Below are positions 12,100 to 24,224 of a stretch of DNA of 64,000 nt, piece by piece. The position numbers and the translations under genes are program-made. The DNA comes from Styela clava (Eukaryota; Chordata; Ascidiacea; Stolidobranchia; Styelidae). The stretch lies in contig NC_135261.1 of NCBI RefSeq assembly GCF_964204865.1, positions 434,001 to 498,000 on the forward strand. Direction: 5' to 3'. Each line of letters begins with the position of its first letter. The stretch's first letter is position 1. The notes beneath the pieces were generated by a model, which was not told the DNA's origin, searched no databases, and saw only the letters and a list, made by a program, of their open reading frames with translations.

Positions 12100-13704
12100 A
12101 TGGGTGCCGAGGGAGTAATTTACGTGGGGCAGCGCGTTTCCGTGGGAGAATATTTTGGAACTGTACGCTATGTAGGGCCAGTACCCACTACTAAGGGTGA
12201 CTGGGTTGGTATTGAATGGGACGATACGTCCAGGGGTAAGCACAATGGGACAAAAGATGGCGTGAGTTATTTCACCTGTGAATCGGACACTGGTGGTTCG
12301 TTTGTGAGACCCCATAAGTTGTCAACTGGAATTTCATTATCTCAAGCTCTTGTGGAAAGATATGCAAGCTATAACTGTAAAGATGGTACTGCCCCAGGAG
12401 AGGAACTTTACTTTGAAGACCCAGAAACAGCTCAAAAAACAAGAGTGGAAGCCATTGGAATGGAACAAGTACAAAAAGTATTCAAAGACTTGAAAAATCT
12501 TACCATGGTTGGATTGCGATTTGAAAATATTTCGCATCCCGGAGACGAAAATTTTTTGTTGAACCAAGCACCCAATATTCAGGACTTGGATCTATCAAAA
12601 AATCTTTTTCATGAGTGGGAAAGCATCGCAAAAATTTGCCACCAATTGAAAATGCTTCAACAGTTAAATGTGAGTGGGAATATCATGCAAATTCCGCAAC
12701 AACCCGATATGCTAATGGACAGTTTTGCTTCGTTACATACACTCATTTTGAACAGCTGCTCCCTCAAGTGGTCAGATGTTGTTTCATGCTTGGGATTGTG
12801 GCCCAATATTGTCGAATTATATCTCGACAAAAATAAAATCAAGGAAATAAGCAGACCAGAGAACGGCATGTTTGCTCGGCTAAAAGTTCTGGGCCTCGCT
12901 ACGAATCCAATTCAGGATTGGAAGAATGTTCTGAGTCTTTCCAACCTTTCAGGGTTGGAAGAGCTGATTTTGAATGAATGCGAACTCCATGAAGCACAAT
13001 TGACAGGAAAAGATTTTGTGGGGCTGAAACAAATTTGCTTATCTGGAAATAAGTTCGATAAAATGGAGGTTTTTAATCAATTGAACAACTTGAAAAATCT
13101 GGAAAAAATGATGTTTCGAAAAAACCCTGTTTTATTGGAAGAAACAGCGGACACAATGCGTGAAATCATTGTAGCGAAAATCGCTCGTTTGAAAATGCTG
13201 AATCGGAGTATAGTGGACACAATCGAACGTCAAGGCGCGGAAATGGATTATTTAAAAAAGAACGGGAGGTACTGGAGAGAAAGTGGGGGGAATCAAAACC
13301 CTGAAAAAAATAACCCGTCGCCAGAATTCACCCAAAACCACCCCAGGTATATGGAACTAGTGAAAGAGCATGGCGCTTGCGATGATGCCGAGTTTTTTGT
13401 CAAATCAACTGCATTAAAGAGTAACTTACTGGATGTTATCATTGCCTTTCCAGACACACCGGATATAAAACCACTGAAGAAAAAACTTCCACGATCTATG
13501 ACCGTAGCAGCGTTGAAAATGATGATATTTCGGATAACGAAGTTTCCGATTAAAATGCAAAGCCTTGAGTACGTTAGTCAACAGAACTCTGAGCACGTAG
13601 TATCTATGGCCAAAGATAATGAGAGCCTGCATTTTATCTCTATGGAATCTGGCGATATGATCAAAGTTTTGAAAAAATGGTCGGACGTTGACTTTGAAAT
13701 TTAG
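12100..13704 (+). CDS. TBCE: Tubulin-specific chaperone E (tubulin folding cofactor E)
   Basis: TBCE helps fold and release alpha-tubulin in the cytosol: it joins the cofactor D/beta-tubulin complex and, with cofactor C, yields assembly-ready heterodimers. From the start chosen, the protein has 534 residues, close to the human length. It shows an N-terminal CAP-Gly domain (GTVRYVG, GDWVGIEWDD, RGKHNG, TGGSFVRPHK; about residues 10-80), a middle set of leucine-rich repeats (about 120-390, for example LDLSKNLF, LYLDKNKI, LILNECEL) and a C-terminal ubiquitin-like domain (about 445-534). The conserved block HPRYMELVKEHG sits between. The frame extends upstream to an ATG at 12022, but those 26 codons lie in sequence repeated in non-coding DNA at about 14655-14720, and the 12100 start gives the usual short leader before CAP-Gly. 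There are no introns, unlike vertebrate TBCE. The gene looks intact. Confidence 0.95.
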   Translation: MGAEGVIYVGQRVSVGEYFGTVRYVGPVPTTKGDWVGIEWDDTSRGKHNGTKDGVSYFTCESDTGGSFVRPHKLSTGISLSQALVERYASYNCKDGTAPGEELYFEDPETAQKTRVEAIGMEQVQKVFKDLKNLTMVGLRFENISHPGDENFLLNQAPNIQDLDLSKNLFHEWESIAKICHQLKMLQQLNVSGNIMQIPQQPDMLMDSFASLHTLILNSCSLKWSDVVSCLGLWPNIVELYLDKNKIKEISRPENGMFARLKVLGLATNPIQDWKNVLSLSNLSGLEELILNECELHEAQLTGKDFVGLKQICLSGNKFDKMEVFNQLNNLKNLEKMMFRKNPVLLEETADTMREIIVAKIARLKMLNRSIVDTIERQGAEMDYLKKNGRYWRESGGNQNPEKNNPSPEFTQNHPRYMELVKEHGACDDAEFFVKSTALKSNLLDVIIAFPDTPDIKPLKKKLPRSMTVAALKMMIFRITKFPIKMQSLEYVSQQNSEHVVSMAKDNESLHFISMESGDMIKVLKKWSDVDFEI

Positions 13705-15000
13705 TTTTGCTTGAGTTTCGTTCGGCAGCAACATCCCCTATCAAATAGGATGGACTCATTCTGTATTGTCATGCAACATTGATTTTTTGTGTGATTAGGC
13801 TTCTGTACTTTTCTTTGGAGCTATCTTGTTCCAAATTATTTTTCAAAAACTATGTCCGAAAAATTTATGATCGTTGTTGTGATTTGACATGCTCCCAAAA
13901 TTTCTATTGCTTGTAAAATTGTCCATAATTGTGCTTTCTATTCGTGGCAAATCTGTCATAATTCAAGGCCATCACGATATGACATACTTCATCCGACCCC
14001 ATTTTTTCTTATATCCATGTATGTATTTTCTATAATTTTTGTGACACGCTTCAATTGTACCTACTAGTGGCCAAATCCTGTGAGCGTCATTCAACCCTGT
14101 TTTCTCTCATATTCGAGTATTTAGCTTCTATAATTTTTGTGACGCGCTTCAATTAGACCTAGATTAGATCTATATTTTTGTTTAAAACATATCATGATCC
14201 AAAAAATTTTACAATTAGAGATATTTGTAGCATGCCATAGTGGCAAAATGTATGATTGTTGTTGTGACATTAATGCTTCAAATATTCCTACCTGTGGCAA
14301 AGTCCCGATAGCTTGAATCTGACTCCATTTTTGTCTCATATTCAAGTATATATCGTCTATCATTTTTGTGACATGCTTCAATTATACCTACTAGTGGCGA
14401 AACCTAGCTTTATTATGGATTATGTATTTAATCTTTATAATGTATATGCTTTGGTATTATTTTGGAACGCATGATAACGAGTTAACATACCATTGTTTTT
14501 CATGACAAAAATAGTGTTGGCGGTGGAACACCAATCTTGAACGAATTATGTTTGACTGTCGAGGTATCACTTCTAAAATATATATCCTCTAAAATTTTCG
14601 AGCATTGGCATGCATCACATCAGAAATTCCTACTAGTGGCGACTTCCAGGGAAAGATGCTAATCTATGATCTATTTTTTTATTTCGAGGGTGCTGGAGAC
14701 CATTAATCCTGATGTCGATCTATCAAAACATATCATTCTCAAATAATTATTACTAGTGGGCAGTGGCGAATTCCATAATTTTTGTGACAGGGCATGTTCT
14801 GAAAGTTGCTACTAGTGGCGAAATCCATAATTTTTTGCGACATGCCATGCTCTGAAAATTATTCAAATTTTTCATCTTTCTAGTATATGTATATTTTATT
14901 TTTAATCGTACTATCTCCTTTAATTTTGTGCCTAATGATATCCGTTTAATTTTAGCCAACTAGTATTTATGTAATATTAATTTCTGGAACAGCACAGATC
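13705..15000. repeat. Diverged tandem repeats between TBCE and NDUFB3
   Basis: From about 13840 to 14870 two phrases alternate in degenerate form: ATAATTTTTGTGACACGCTT (near 14033, 14130, 14357, 14775, 14827) and ACTAGTGGCGAAATCC (near 14066, 14388, 14634, 14753, 14809). A piece resembling the TBCE 5' end is embedded at 14655-14720. The last 130 bp before 15001 are AT-rich and presumably hold the NDUFB3 promoter; no clear element is seen there. Confidence 0.7.
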
Positions 15001-18000
15001 ATGGGCATCGGCTGGAACGATATCCCGAAAGAATACAAACCTAGTTGGAGGTGAGTCTTGGATTTGCATATTGAGTCAGTGTGCTTATGATGAAAGCCAC
15101 AGTTTTTTTTATTAATTTGGATGAAACCGTGACCAACCAGAAGTTTCATCTTTCAACTCTTGCCATCGTAACAACGTGGGTGATCGAGCCATCTTTTAAT
15201 GTTTCACGGCAGAAGTGTCATGACTTCAAGTGATCCAGTTGAAGCGGGAAATACCTTGGTCATCTGTGGCCTTGATAGCTCTTAAAAATCACTAATAAAG
15301 GTGTGAGAGATGTTAGTTAGATTATCGTACCATACGATGTACGATACTCACAGTCACAACAACAACAGTGGTTTTGTAAAGAAAGCGCCCGACCTGTTAA
15401 TTAGATTTCAGAATCTTGGGTATCAGTGCTCTATAACCAGCTTTGGTTTCCGCGTCTTCCTGACCCCAGTGAAACTGAGTGATTAAATTTTTTCTTGAAT
15501 ATTGTTTATTGCTGATTTTTACTGCTTGAACTTGTGTTGTATACGCAGCCTTGTATTCAATAAGAACGCTCTTTCAAATGCACCACTGATCACACAGCGA
15601 GGGTATATAGCTGACATACAACTGCAGGCCATATGCCCGATGGTGTCACAACCAAACTAAAGCCAAATTTTGATGTTTTTACTTAAAAAATTTGTTGAGA
15701 TTGTGATTAAATCTAGTTTGGGCACGAGGCTTGTTCTTTTTCACTTTTGCAACACTGTAAATAAAATTTTGTTCATAGAATATAACTTTTTATAACGCAC
15801 CTACATGGCTACTGGTCCAAAAACCTTGCCCGGCCCTGGTTTATAGGTTTGAATCTTATGGGGGATTATCTGAGGGGTTCGTTGCCCTAGGTGGGTGCGG
15901 GGCTGTGAAGTCAGTTATAAGTAAAGAGAATTTGACTTCAGCTCCAGATTGGAGCCAAAACAAATTTTGATAATGAAAACTTTGGCACTTGTGAGCCTTT
16001 TTCGGTAGCCTGTTACTGATACAGCCTAGTAAACAAAACGTAACAATTTGAGTTTTTGGGGAAAATTTTGACTTAATTCATTTACATTGAAAGTCTGTAA
16101 ATTGTAATTTCGACTTCAGAGAACTTAGTCTCTGGGAGATTTGAAAATACAAATCAGACCCCCTAGTTTCGTTATTGCGTAATATGTGCCCGATGAAACG
16201 TTACAGAAAAAAATTGTTATTGTTGTGTAACAAGAGTCTTTAAATCACTTGGAATATTTTCTGTTTGAACTGAAATGTATCATAGTGTTTACTTTGTAAT
16301 TTGTGATAATAAAAACTGGTAAGGTGTTTCACATATTTGTCCATTTGGCTAATAGATGTTCTTCTAGTGAGGCCTTAGGGAGACAAGAGCCTAGTATTGG
16401 AACCCTTGGGCATTGGGTGTCTCATTTGTGATATTGAAATACCGTAATTCTCTCTGCCTATTTTGCTAATGCCTGTTCTTTATTCCCAGGACATGGAAAG
16501 TGGAAGGCACAAGTTACGAACCGATACAAAAGAGATTGGCAAAGATTGGTCTCAAGGATCCTTGGCTTAGGAATGAAGTTTGGGCAGAATATGCTATCAG
16601 AAGTAGACCACCAGTTACATTATATACTGTAAGTATTTTTGTGTTGAATTCCGCTCATGCATGAATGATTTGTGTGGTAGGTGTTTATCGTCTTTAGTAA
16701 GAGCAGAGCTTCACATCATGAACTAGTTAGCAATTCTTGTACTTGCCCTGGAATGATAGCCAAACAAAACCATTCCTCGCGATAGGATTTATCTGTCACA
16801 TCAGCTTACCTCTCCCCATATTATGCCATTCACTCTTCCAAAAAAGTCCAATTGGTCGTATTGTTTCAGTGTAGCAGTCCTTGCTTCGAGCTATATATGA
16901 GTCTACATCAGGGGTGTGCAACAGGCGGCCCGCGAGTCGTTTAGTGTGTGCCTTGTCCACACTCATATTTTTCCCCATCACGCATTAAATCTGTAACCAA
17001 AAATTGCTGTTGGCTATCTTCTTCGTTAGTTGATGTTTACTAGTTAACTACTCTGATATATATTGTGCTCCTACTATCTAGATTCGATATAAAACAATTA
17101 TATTAATCAGAAGGTATACGTGCTCAATTGGGAGCTTCTGTTAATTTTATATAACAGATCAACTCAATATCCATCCTTTAGTATAATTTTGTTGCTCCGG
17201 TTAAACAAATTACGATCGTCAATAACAAGAAAATATAAAACACGACTTGAATCTTGAAATTGTACATTAAATAGCATTGTCCATAAGATAACAGCAGAAT
17301 TAACTAGAACAGCTAATCTTTCTCCCAACACTCTATTTTCTTTTTCCCGATCAGTCTATTTAAATGGAATTGGGGGTTTCTCAATTTAGAGGATAATTTG
17401 TCTATCTTTATTTATTACTTTTTCGGGAAGAAGGTTTTTCCTCGGCCAATCAAATTCAAGTTTGTCTCGTTTTTGATAGGAGGAATTTCGGATGTGCACG
17501 ATAATTTCTTATTTCATCGGCACTATTATTTAGGTCGAATATCTTGTAAAGTTTATGAAATGACCTAGTTTAAGTTTAAAAATAGCGATGATTTCAATGT
17601 CCTGTGGAATCTTTTTATGCTCATGGAAATTTACAGGTGCTAAGTCGAAAGTCAAGTTTTTAAGATTAATTGGGGTAATATTCGATGATTAATTGGGGTA
17701 ATATTCGATGATTTGAAGTGACAAATTGCAAATTTGTTACTAATCCCAATCTGACAGTTTATGTTCAGAAAGGACATCAATATGGTAAAAATAAGTATTT
17801 TTGCTCTTGTCGCCGCGTTAAATCTTTCGTCGTTTTTCCTGGTGCCTGTATTACTGTTAGTTGCAGGCTTTCATTCAACGCTTGTTTGCAACATTATTTT
17901 GTGATATAATATTATCTCATTGTGGTTGCTTGGCACTTAAGATCTACTAGCTATCTAGAATTTGATGTAGTTCAGTAAACTATTTTTTAATTCGTTGTGT

Positions 18001-18498
18001 GCATGGAAAAACATAATTGTTTGCGTGGCACAGCTGGATGTCCAAAGTTGGTTATATGGCCCACTGACAAAAAATGTTGCGCACCCTTGTTCTATATCAG
18101 GGTTGTGCAACCTCTAATACAGGAGAGGCCAGATATTAATAACCGACCGAAACCGCGGGTCGTACTTCTATTTAACATATGATTTCTAGTCGTTACAGGC
18201 ACGAAAATGTTGATTGATCTTATGACATGCGTCAAAAAAAGGGAAAATTAAAAACTTGTTTCGCGGGCCGCACATCATTCAAAATTGGCACTTCACCATG
18301 CGCTGCACAATCTTCCTTGTGAGCAGCATTTGGCCCGCAGGTGGCCACACCCCTGCTCTATATAATGCTATATATGAGTGGATGGATGCCTGCTTGTAAC
18401 CATCATTTTTTCTATTTCAGTTGGCAAAGCGAGGATGGCTGAGTGGACTCATAGTGGCCGGTGTCATTATATTCATGGAAACGAAACTAGTTGATTAA
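15001..18498 (+). CDS. NDUFB3: NADH dehydrogenase (ubiquinone) 1 beta subcomplex subunit 3 (complex I B12)
   Basis: An accessory subunit of the membrane arm of mitochondrial complex I. Three coding exons are read: 15001-15050, 16490-16628 and 18421-18498, with donors GTGAGT and GTAAGT and acceptors TTCCCAG and ATTTCAG. The joined frame is 88 codons plus stop, slightly shorter than the 98-residue human protein. The hallmark block ([18 protein letters not shown], then [12 protein letters not shown]) matches the family pattern WK-EGTP-E-IQ-KLA--GL-DPW-RNE. Exon 3 encodes a single membrane segment ([13 protein letters not shown]) and a short tail. The His-rich N terminus of vertebrates is absent. 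Intron 2 carries two hAT-type elements. The identification rests on the motif and the membrane segment. Confidence 0.9.
16909..18089. mobile_element. hAT-type element in NDUFB3 intron 2
   Basis: The left end CAGGGGTGTGCAACA and the right end, read in reverse, CAAGGGTGCGCAACA form terminal inverted repeats. Flanks are GTCTACAT (16901-16908) and TTCTATAT (18090-18097), an imperfect 8 bp duplication. The interior is AT-rich with no transposase. A 23 bp direct duplication (GATTAATTGGGGTAATATTC...) lies at 17664-17709. Confidence 0.75.
18098..18355. mobile_element. Second hAT-type MITE, directly adjoining the first
   Basis: A 258 bp element starting CAGGGTTGTGCAACC and ending ...GGTGGCCACACCCCTG. 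Its 8 bp flanks, TTCTATAT (18090-18097) and CTCTATAT (18356-18363), differ at one base. It shares its left flank with the right flank of the element before it. Confidence 0.78.
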
Positions 18499-18546
18499 AA
18501 ATTCAAATCTTTATTTTTATTTGTGCGATTTCTCTGATTCTTAAAA

Positions 18547-18552
18547 AATAAA
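18547..18552 (+). terminator. Polyadenylation signal AATAAA after NDUFB3
   Basis: AATAAA lies about 50 bp past the NDUFB3 stop codon, a usual spacing for a short 3' UTR. Confidence 0.6.
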
Positions 18553-18623
18553 ATGTTCCAGAATAAGTTTCTTTTTTGGATTCCCAAGAAGTCCGGGTCG
18601 CTGGGTCGAGTTTTCAAACTTTC

Positions 18624-18975
18624 GTAGTATGTGTACCAGGTTAGGGTTAGGCCATAATTTGATTCGAATTTTCCTTATTTTAGTTCTATATTGAGTTCGG
18701 GGACTAGCAAAAGGACTCCTGTAGTATTTGTACTTGAAATCAGGCCTGACCCTAACCTGGTACACACACTACGTCCCGGTGTCTGCCACCTTGGTTCAGT
18801 TCACATGCTACGGGAGTACCTAGGGTTATTCACTTGGCTAACACAGACAGTCCCCGAACTCGTAGTTGAGCTGAAATAAGGAAAATCGGAATGAAATTAT
18901 GGCCTAACCTGGTACACATACCGTACTATGTTCCCTTGCCTGCCATCTTAGTTCACATACTACGTGAGTACCAAA
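18624..18975. mobile_element. M1 palindromic MITE copies
   Basis: Contains GTAGTATGTGTACCAGGTTA, then GGGTTAGGCCATAATTT, and the same sequences inverted further on (GGCCTAACCTGGTACACATA). Two units seem to be fused. The typical internal GCCATCTTGG-like motif is present as GCCACCTTGG and GCCATCTTAG. Confidence 0.8.
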
Positions 18976-19130
18976 TTTTTAAACTTCCTGGAGTCAGAGT
19001 AAAAAAAACACGAGTCTACGCGCTCCTTTCGCTCACCTTAAAATTGAGTGGTATATTTATTTTTTATCTATTTGTTTCCTATAACTCAATAGCTGCGATT
19101 TTTTAGATGATCTTATTGGGCACCAATATC

Positions 19131-19755
19131 TAGGGTTACCATATTTTGTGACTCCAAAGCGGGACGCCTCCTGTAACTTTACGGTTTCCGATTTTACTAC
19201 ATAGGCCTACATTTAAGCCATCCCGGCTGTCTTCATTGACCATATCGTCATCGAGAGTTCATGCGCATATTCTCTGTCTAAATATCAGGTTCAGTTCGAA
19301 AAATACAAAGGAATAGACGCTAACGATACAAATGATCCGAATTTAGATTTTTTTATGTACAACAAAAGGAATAAAGAATAATGAAATAGTCTGCCGTTTT
19401 CAAGCATAAAGAATTCACTTATTCACCCAAGCATGCTTTTCTGTGGATAACACCTTTAAAAAAACGTTGTTCAATGTTACATTCACGTGAACGTCCGAGC
19501 AGGACTAACTAAAATTAATTTTACATGTAATACGTTCGCTAAACAATGTAAAACGGGAAACAACGAAACAAACAGAATAACACATTCACCTTCAGTAAGT
19601 ACGCTAGCGTTGCGCTACACAGTAACAACAGTAACGAAAACATGTTCGTATATTATGCTGGATGGCTGAACGCAAAAGCGGGACTTTTGGCTGACTTGTC
19701 GGGACAAGACGCTAAAAAGCGGGACTGTCCCGCCTACAGCGGGACGTATGATAAG
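19131..19755. mobile_element. Non-autonomous DNA element (family N2), plus orientation
   Basis: Starts TAGGGTTACCATATTTTGTG and ends ...GCGGGACGTATGATAAG, an imperfect inverted pair (TTACCATA / TTATCATA). CCAATATC occurs at 19123-19130 and 19756-19763, an exact 8 bp flank. The interior near 19260-19600 is homologous, inverted, to 28620-29012, and the start to 33448-33553. Confidence 0.7.
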
Positions 19756-20472
19756 CCAATATCGCATGAGTTTCACATTTTTTAGTAGGCCATTTGGTGA
19801 AATTCGAATCCCCAATTCAGAGGTTTTGTTTTGAAGAAAAAATAACATAGACTCGATAGAAAAATACAAACAGAAAAAAGAAAACGAATCCAGGAGCCAG
19901 CCATATAGATATTGGTATTTTTTTAATTTTACGAAGGCGGTATGAACAATCAGAGCCGAAACGAAAATCAGAATGAATTTATTCGGAAATTTTAGCTGCA
20001 GATTCCATCCTATAAGTTTCCTCAGCGAATCGTCGCCAGTTATTTTTTAAGTTTGTTAGCGCGAGCATTTCTCAATGATGGAGCACCCTCGCTATGGTTC
20101 CCATTGAACTTTGTAAATGCGGATAATAAAATGACAGGAAAAGTGCGTTATTATGCGATCATCGGCGACAGGACGCAGAAGATAATTTAGCGCAAACCAA
20201 GTTTCGAACTGACAGCGGAGAAATAGTGAAACTGGAAGGCCGTTCATCAGTTTGATATTTTCTATTTTTAGAAATAGAACGATATCATACATAGGATAGG
20301 GGAATGGGACTTAAATTTTATCCCGGACGAAAGGAAAGTCGGTAATACAGCCTAATCATAAAGTGAACCGCGGCCTCTCGTCCGATTACCAGTCCATGTC
20401 GGTTATGGGATTAGTTAGTTATTTGTATTCGGAAGCTTGGACTCGTTAGCGGAGAAAAGCAGTTACGTGACC
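19756..20472. other. Non-coding DNA with a SINE-like copy (minus orientation)
   Basis: No gene. At about 20318-20440 a segment reads, on the minus strand, like the copies at 26221, 63563 and 63862: a GACATGGACTGGTAAT-like start, then GGTTC(A/G)C and an AATCATA..GCCGT-like tail. Confidence 0.5.
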
Positions 20473-20481
20473 ACCCTACAT

Positions 20482-20702
20482 CTGTGGTTCTCAACCTTTT
20501 TCAGTTCGCGGACTGATAAGTTTTCAAAACAAATTTTGCGGACCTCCAAAATAACCGAATACCGGTACTACGAATCAATAGGAGTTAAAAAATCACAAAA
20601 TTAATGGACATGCTGTCAATACTTTGTATATATATATATTGAAATAAATTTGGCGGATCGGCAGCAAGGTTTCCGTGGACCGGTGGTTGGGAACCACTGC
20701 CG
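20482..20702. mobile_element. Short hAT-type MITE
   Basis: CTGTGGTTCTCAACC at the left is mirrored by GGTTGGGAACCACTG at the right. CCCTACAT occurs immediately to the left (20474-20481) and again at 20703-20710, three bases past the repeat end, so the right boundary is a little uncertain. No coding content. Confidence 0.78.
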
Positions 20703-21054
20703 CCCTACATTGCTACATACATACTGAAAATAGAAGGAGAAACCACATAAAGTTTGTCGTAGAAACCTCGCGACAGATTAAACATCCTACCGCACGCACC
20801 AGATACGAAATGCACGTGCGGTCTGCCCAGGGGCGTGCCAAACTTTCCTGCTGGCCGTGACAAGTCTTGATAGTGATGCCCCTTATTCCTAACTTCAAAA
20901 TAATTTGGTGATCAAACAAATATCGATGTTGCTGGAAATGAGAATAAATAAAATATATGGTCAAGTAAGAGTGGAATGTTTGTATTATTATTACTATTTC
21001 AATCATCAAACTAAGAAACAAACTCACCCCGATAATGTGCTGCCCGGGGAGTCT

Positions 21055-21240
21055 GTTCGGTACTCCCGTAGTATGTGTACCAGGTTAATTTTATTTCGAT
21101 TTTCCCTATTTTTAATTATATTTCGCAAAGTGAGTATCCCCCTGGCCATAGGTTTCATTCCCTTTACACAACTTGATGTGAAATAGGCGTACAAAATTAG
21201 TCACCTCCATATTGGTACACATACTTCTGGAGCGCTGTCT
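21055..21240. mobile_element. M1 MITE copy
   Basis: Runs from ACTCCCGTAGTATGTGTACC through a TTTCATTCCCTTTACACAAC block to CCATATTGGTACACATACTT and CTGGAGCGC. The ends are an imperfect inverted pair. Confidence 0.78.
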
Positions 21241-21249
21241 GTTCCTATT

Positions 21250-24190
21250 AGGCCGCGAGCCGAGGCCCTGAAAAACGCCTAGAAAGTGAGTTTCGTAGCG
21301 CACATCAGGTAACTACCTGAAAATGATTTTAAAATGTTCCTTAAAAATTTAGTAACAAATATTGCCTTGTTCCCACTTCCAAAAGTTGCACGTTTTACGG
21401 AAAAGACGCTTTTACTACAAGAAATATGTGCTACGATCTGTCCTATATTATCTACATTTTCGGCACTGAACAATGACTCCTGCATGACGTAACAATTGAA
21501 TTAAACCAGCTGTTAGCGAGCGGATGAATATTAGTTATTTCTGCTCGACCTTGCGCTGAGTTGGGCAGGCTTTCCATAGCCCTGTTTAGTTATTATTAGT
21601 TAAGTTATGCTAAGACGTTGTTGAAAAATGTATAAGTAAATTATTAAACACTTGTAGATCCTTACCACGGATATGGGCCGTGAGACGAAACCATGAAAAC
21701 GCCCAGAAAATGAGTTTCGTAGCGCACATCTGGTAACTAAATAAATTCTTCAGTTTTGTGTGAGAACGAACATAATGAACGCATTACAGCTTGTTCCACA
21801 ATCCTGGTGCGAAATTGAATATAAGAGGTTCCCGGAAATTCAATAACCATAAGTTTACAACGCATACATAAGAACTATACAATTCGAGAGCCCTACAGCA
21901 CACTAACACAAATGTATTCCTGTAATGTTTTGCCTGACCAAAATCGGACTTCCTCAGTCAATCATAATTTATTAGGTAGATTACGAAAAATATGGCATAC
22001 ATGTAACCAACAACAAAAAATACTTTAATTGTGTGACAGGAGTCGGGAGTGACCTCGAAAGCAGCGACACCAACAACGCTGATTCACATTTGAGAATAAA
22101 TTTTATGTAATAACCACAAGCAGTTTACAACAAGAACAGCATAAAAAGCTACATCCATTTTATAGAAGCTATCAAGTATCAAACGTATTTATTTTTAAGC
22201 AATGAAGTCACAAATTAACATCGTGATCACGAAAACACAAATAAATCAGTTATTTCTCACTTAGAAATTTACTGCAAAAGTCAAGAAAATTAAATGAATG
22301 TACAATATGTACATAACATAGTGAACAGAAATATTACAATTTACAATTAATCTTTTTTTAGTTTATGTGGTTATGTATTTGAACAAAGGCAATAATATTT
22401 CTAGAAACAGGACTACGACACTAACAAATGTCCGAAAAAAAAAACAAATGTATGATACTTATTAAATCAACTGTAATATCTAATTCACTTTCTTCTGAAT
22501 TGTTTTCGAAATCCACTATCTCAAAAATCGACTTTTCCTCTATAGGTGTACTGTGATTTCTGCAGTCAATACAAAAACAAAAATCTGTGCAATTTAAGTT
22601 GATTTTGGCACACTTTCATAAATTATTTTGACTATTTTTCTTTGCAGTTTGCCAACTCAAGAACTGATTTGAGGGCCACATGCTTCTTCAGTGAATCATT
22701 GTTGGGTGGAGAGTATAATCCTTATGTTTGACAGTGTTAAATAGACGTGCCCTGGTACCGGTATCATTTACATTCTTCATATCCTCTTCAAATTCCTCAG
22801 CTTTATTTATTAATACCTCGTTAACCTCAAAAGATCTTCATAGTCGAGGGAAAAAAATGAATTGAAAATCTCAATGAAGTCTCCAACATGAATTTGATGG
22901 GCAGTTCCAATTGCAGAAAAGTGCTAAAGTATTTCAATATGAATAGCCCATCTAAGCTGTTTGCAACTATTATGATTCTCATATACCTTTAAGCTTCAAG
23001 ACTTCTTGTTTAATCCATTTTATAGCACTGATAGCAGCAGGGATCAGAGCCTGCGTTAGGTCGGATTGGTGGAACATTGCCGTTTTCTTTTGTAGTACAG
23101 TATCTAAAATAAGGAAGAAAATAATATTTGGAGCAGCATGATTTTAAAAATACCCCTAAATACTAACTAATACCTTGAATACTAAATGAGCGTATATATG
23201 CTCATTGCATGTTCTACAGTCCAGCAGTGTTTGCATACCATTACTAGACTATATCTACACTAAATTTTGATATATCACAGTCTGAAATGTCCTATGACAG
23301 TATGAGTATGGACTATAGACTATATTTTGAAACATCAACTGTTTGTCTACAACTTCATTTCTCACCTCTCAATCATTTCCAATGCTACCTTTCTTTCCAC
23401 TCCGGCATAACTTATCATTGCTTCCCAGGTTCTTGTCGACTCTATGAATTTAGATTTAGACCAACCGACATTAGTAAAATTGATTAATTTCTTCTCTTTC
23501 ACACAACCGTGCATTACAGAAACAGCCATTCATTTCTATTTCCAAATATGCTGTGGCCTATATAGTAGTATAAGTCTGCTGAATAGTCAAGAAGAGTCAT
23601 TAAATTAATCATAAACACTTCATGCAAGCCAGAAAATATCGTTGTTTGTGACATATTACAGTGTTATTCTAGGTCTAGCCTTCCTTGGAGTTACCGCACC
23701 GTACCTATTTAACAACGTCTTATGAGCTAGTGCTCAACTAAAATTGCTATTTATGGCAAGGATATACAAGTGTTTAATATCTTACCTTTACTTTTCAACA
23801 CCTCCTTAGAATAACTGGACTAATATTACCGGTAACTGAAAAAAACTATGGAAAGGCTACTCAACGCAAAAGCGAGCAGTTGAGTACATCTGATATTCAT
23901 CCGACCACTGGGGATCCACCTACAGCTGACTAACTTGACTGTTACGTCGTGCAGAAGTCTGCGTTCATTGGCCCATGATACCGGAAAAGCAGAGAAAATA
24001 GGACAGATGGTAACACATATTTATTGTAGTAAAAGCGTCTTTTCTGTAAAACGTGCAACTTTTGGAAGTGGGAACAAGGCAATATTTGTTACTGAATTTC
24101 TAAGGAACATTTTAAAATCATTTTCAGGTAGTTACCTGATGTGCGCTACGAAACTGAAAGATAAATGGCCTCGGCTCGCGGCCTATATGC
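21250..24190. mobile_element. Large inverted-repeat (foldback-like) element, about 2.9 kb
   Basis: About 420 bp at the left (21250-21672) recurs inverted at the right (about 23755-24180). The most similar 160 bp lies at 21295-21450 against 24000-24155, with only about eight differences by eye. The outer edges share GGCCGCGAGCCGAGG. A further copy of the terminal sequence begins at 21672. The interior includes an eroded minus-strand coding relic. No target duplication was found. Confidence 0.72.
22640..23103 (-). pseudogene. Broken coding relic inside the inverted-repeat element
   Basis: On the minus strand a 39-codon exon-like segment (23103 down to 22987) lies between an acceptor (TTATTTTAG) and a donor-like GTATATG, and contains LTQALIPAAISAIKWIKQEV. 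Below it are more open stretches (HQIHVGDFIEIFNSFF; KAEEFEEDMKNVNDTG) broken by stops and a frame change. The helical, leucine/lysine-rich character recalls hAT-like or domesticated transposon proteins, but I cannot assign a family. Its position suggests it is the remains of the element's own gene. Confidence 0.4.
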
Positions 24191-24224
24191 TGCACCTATG
24201 GCTCCCTTCTAGACAAGCCCATGG

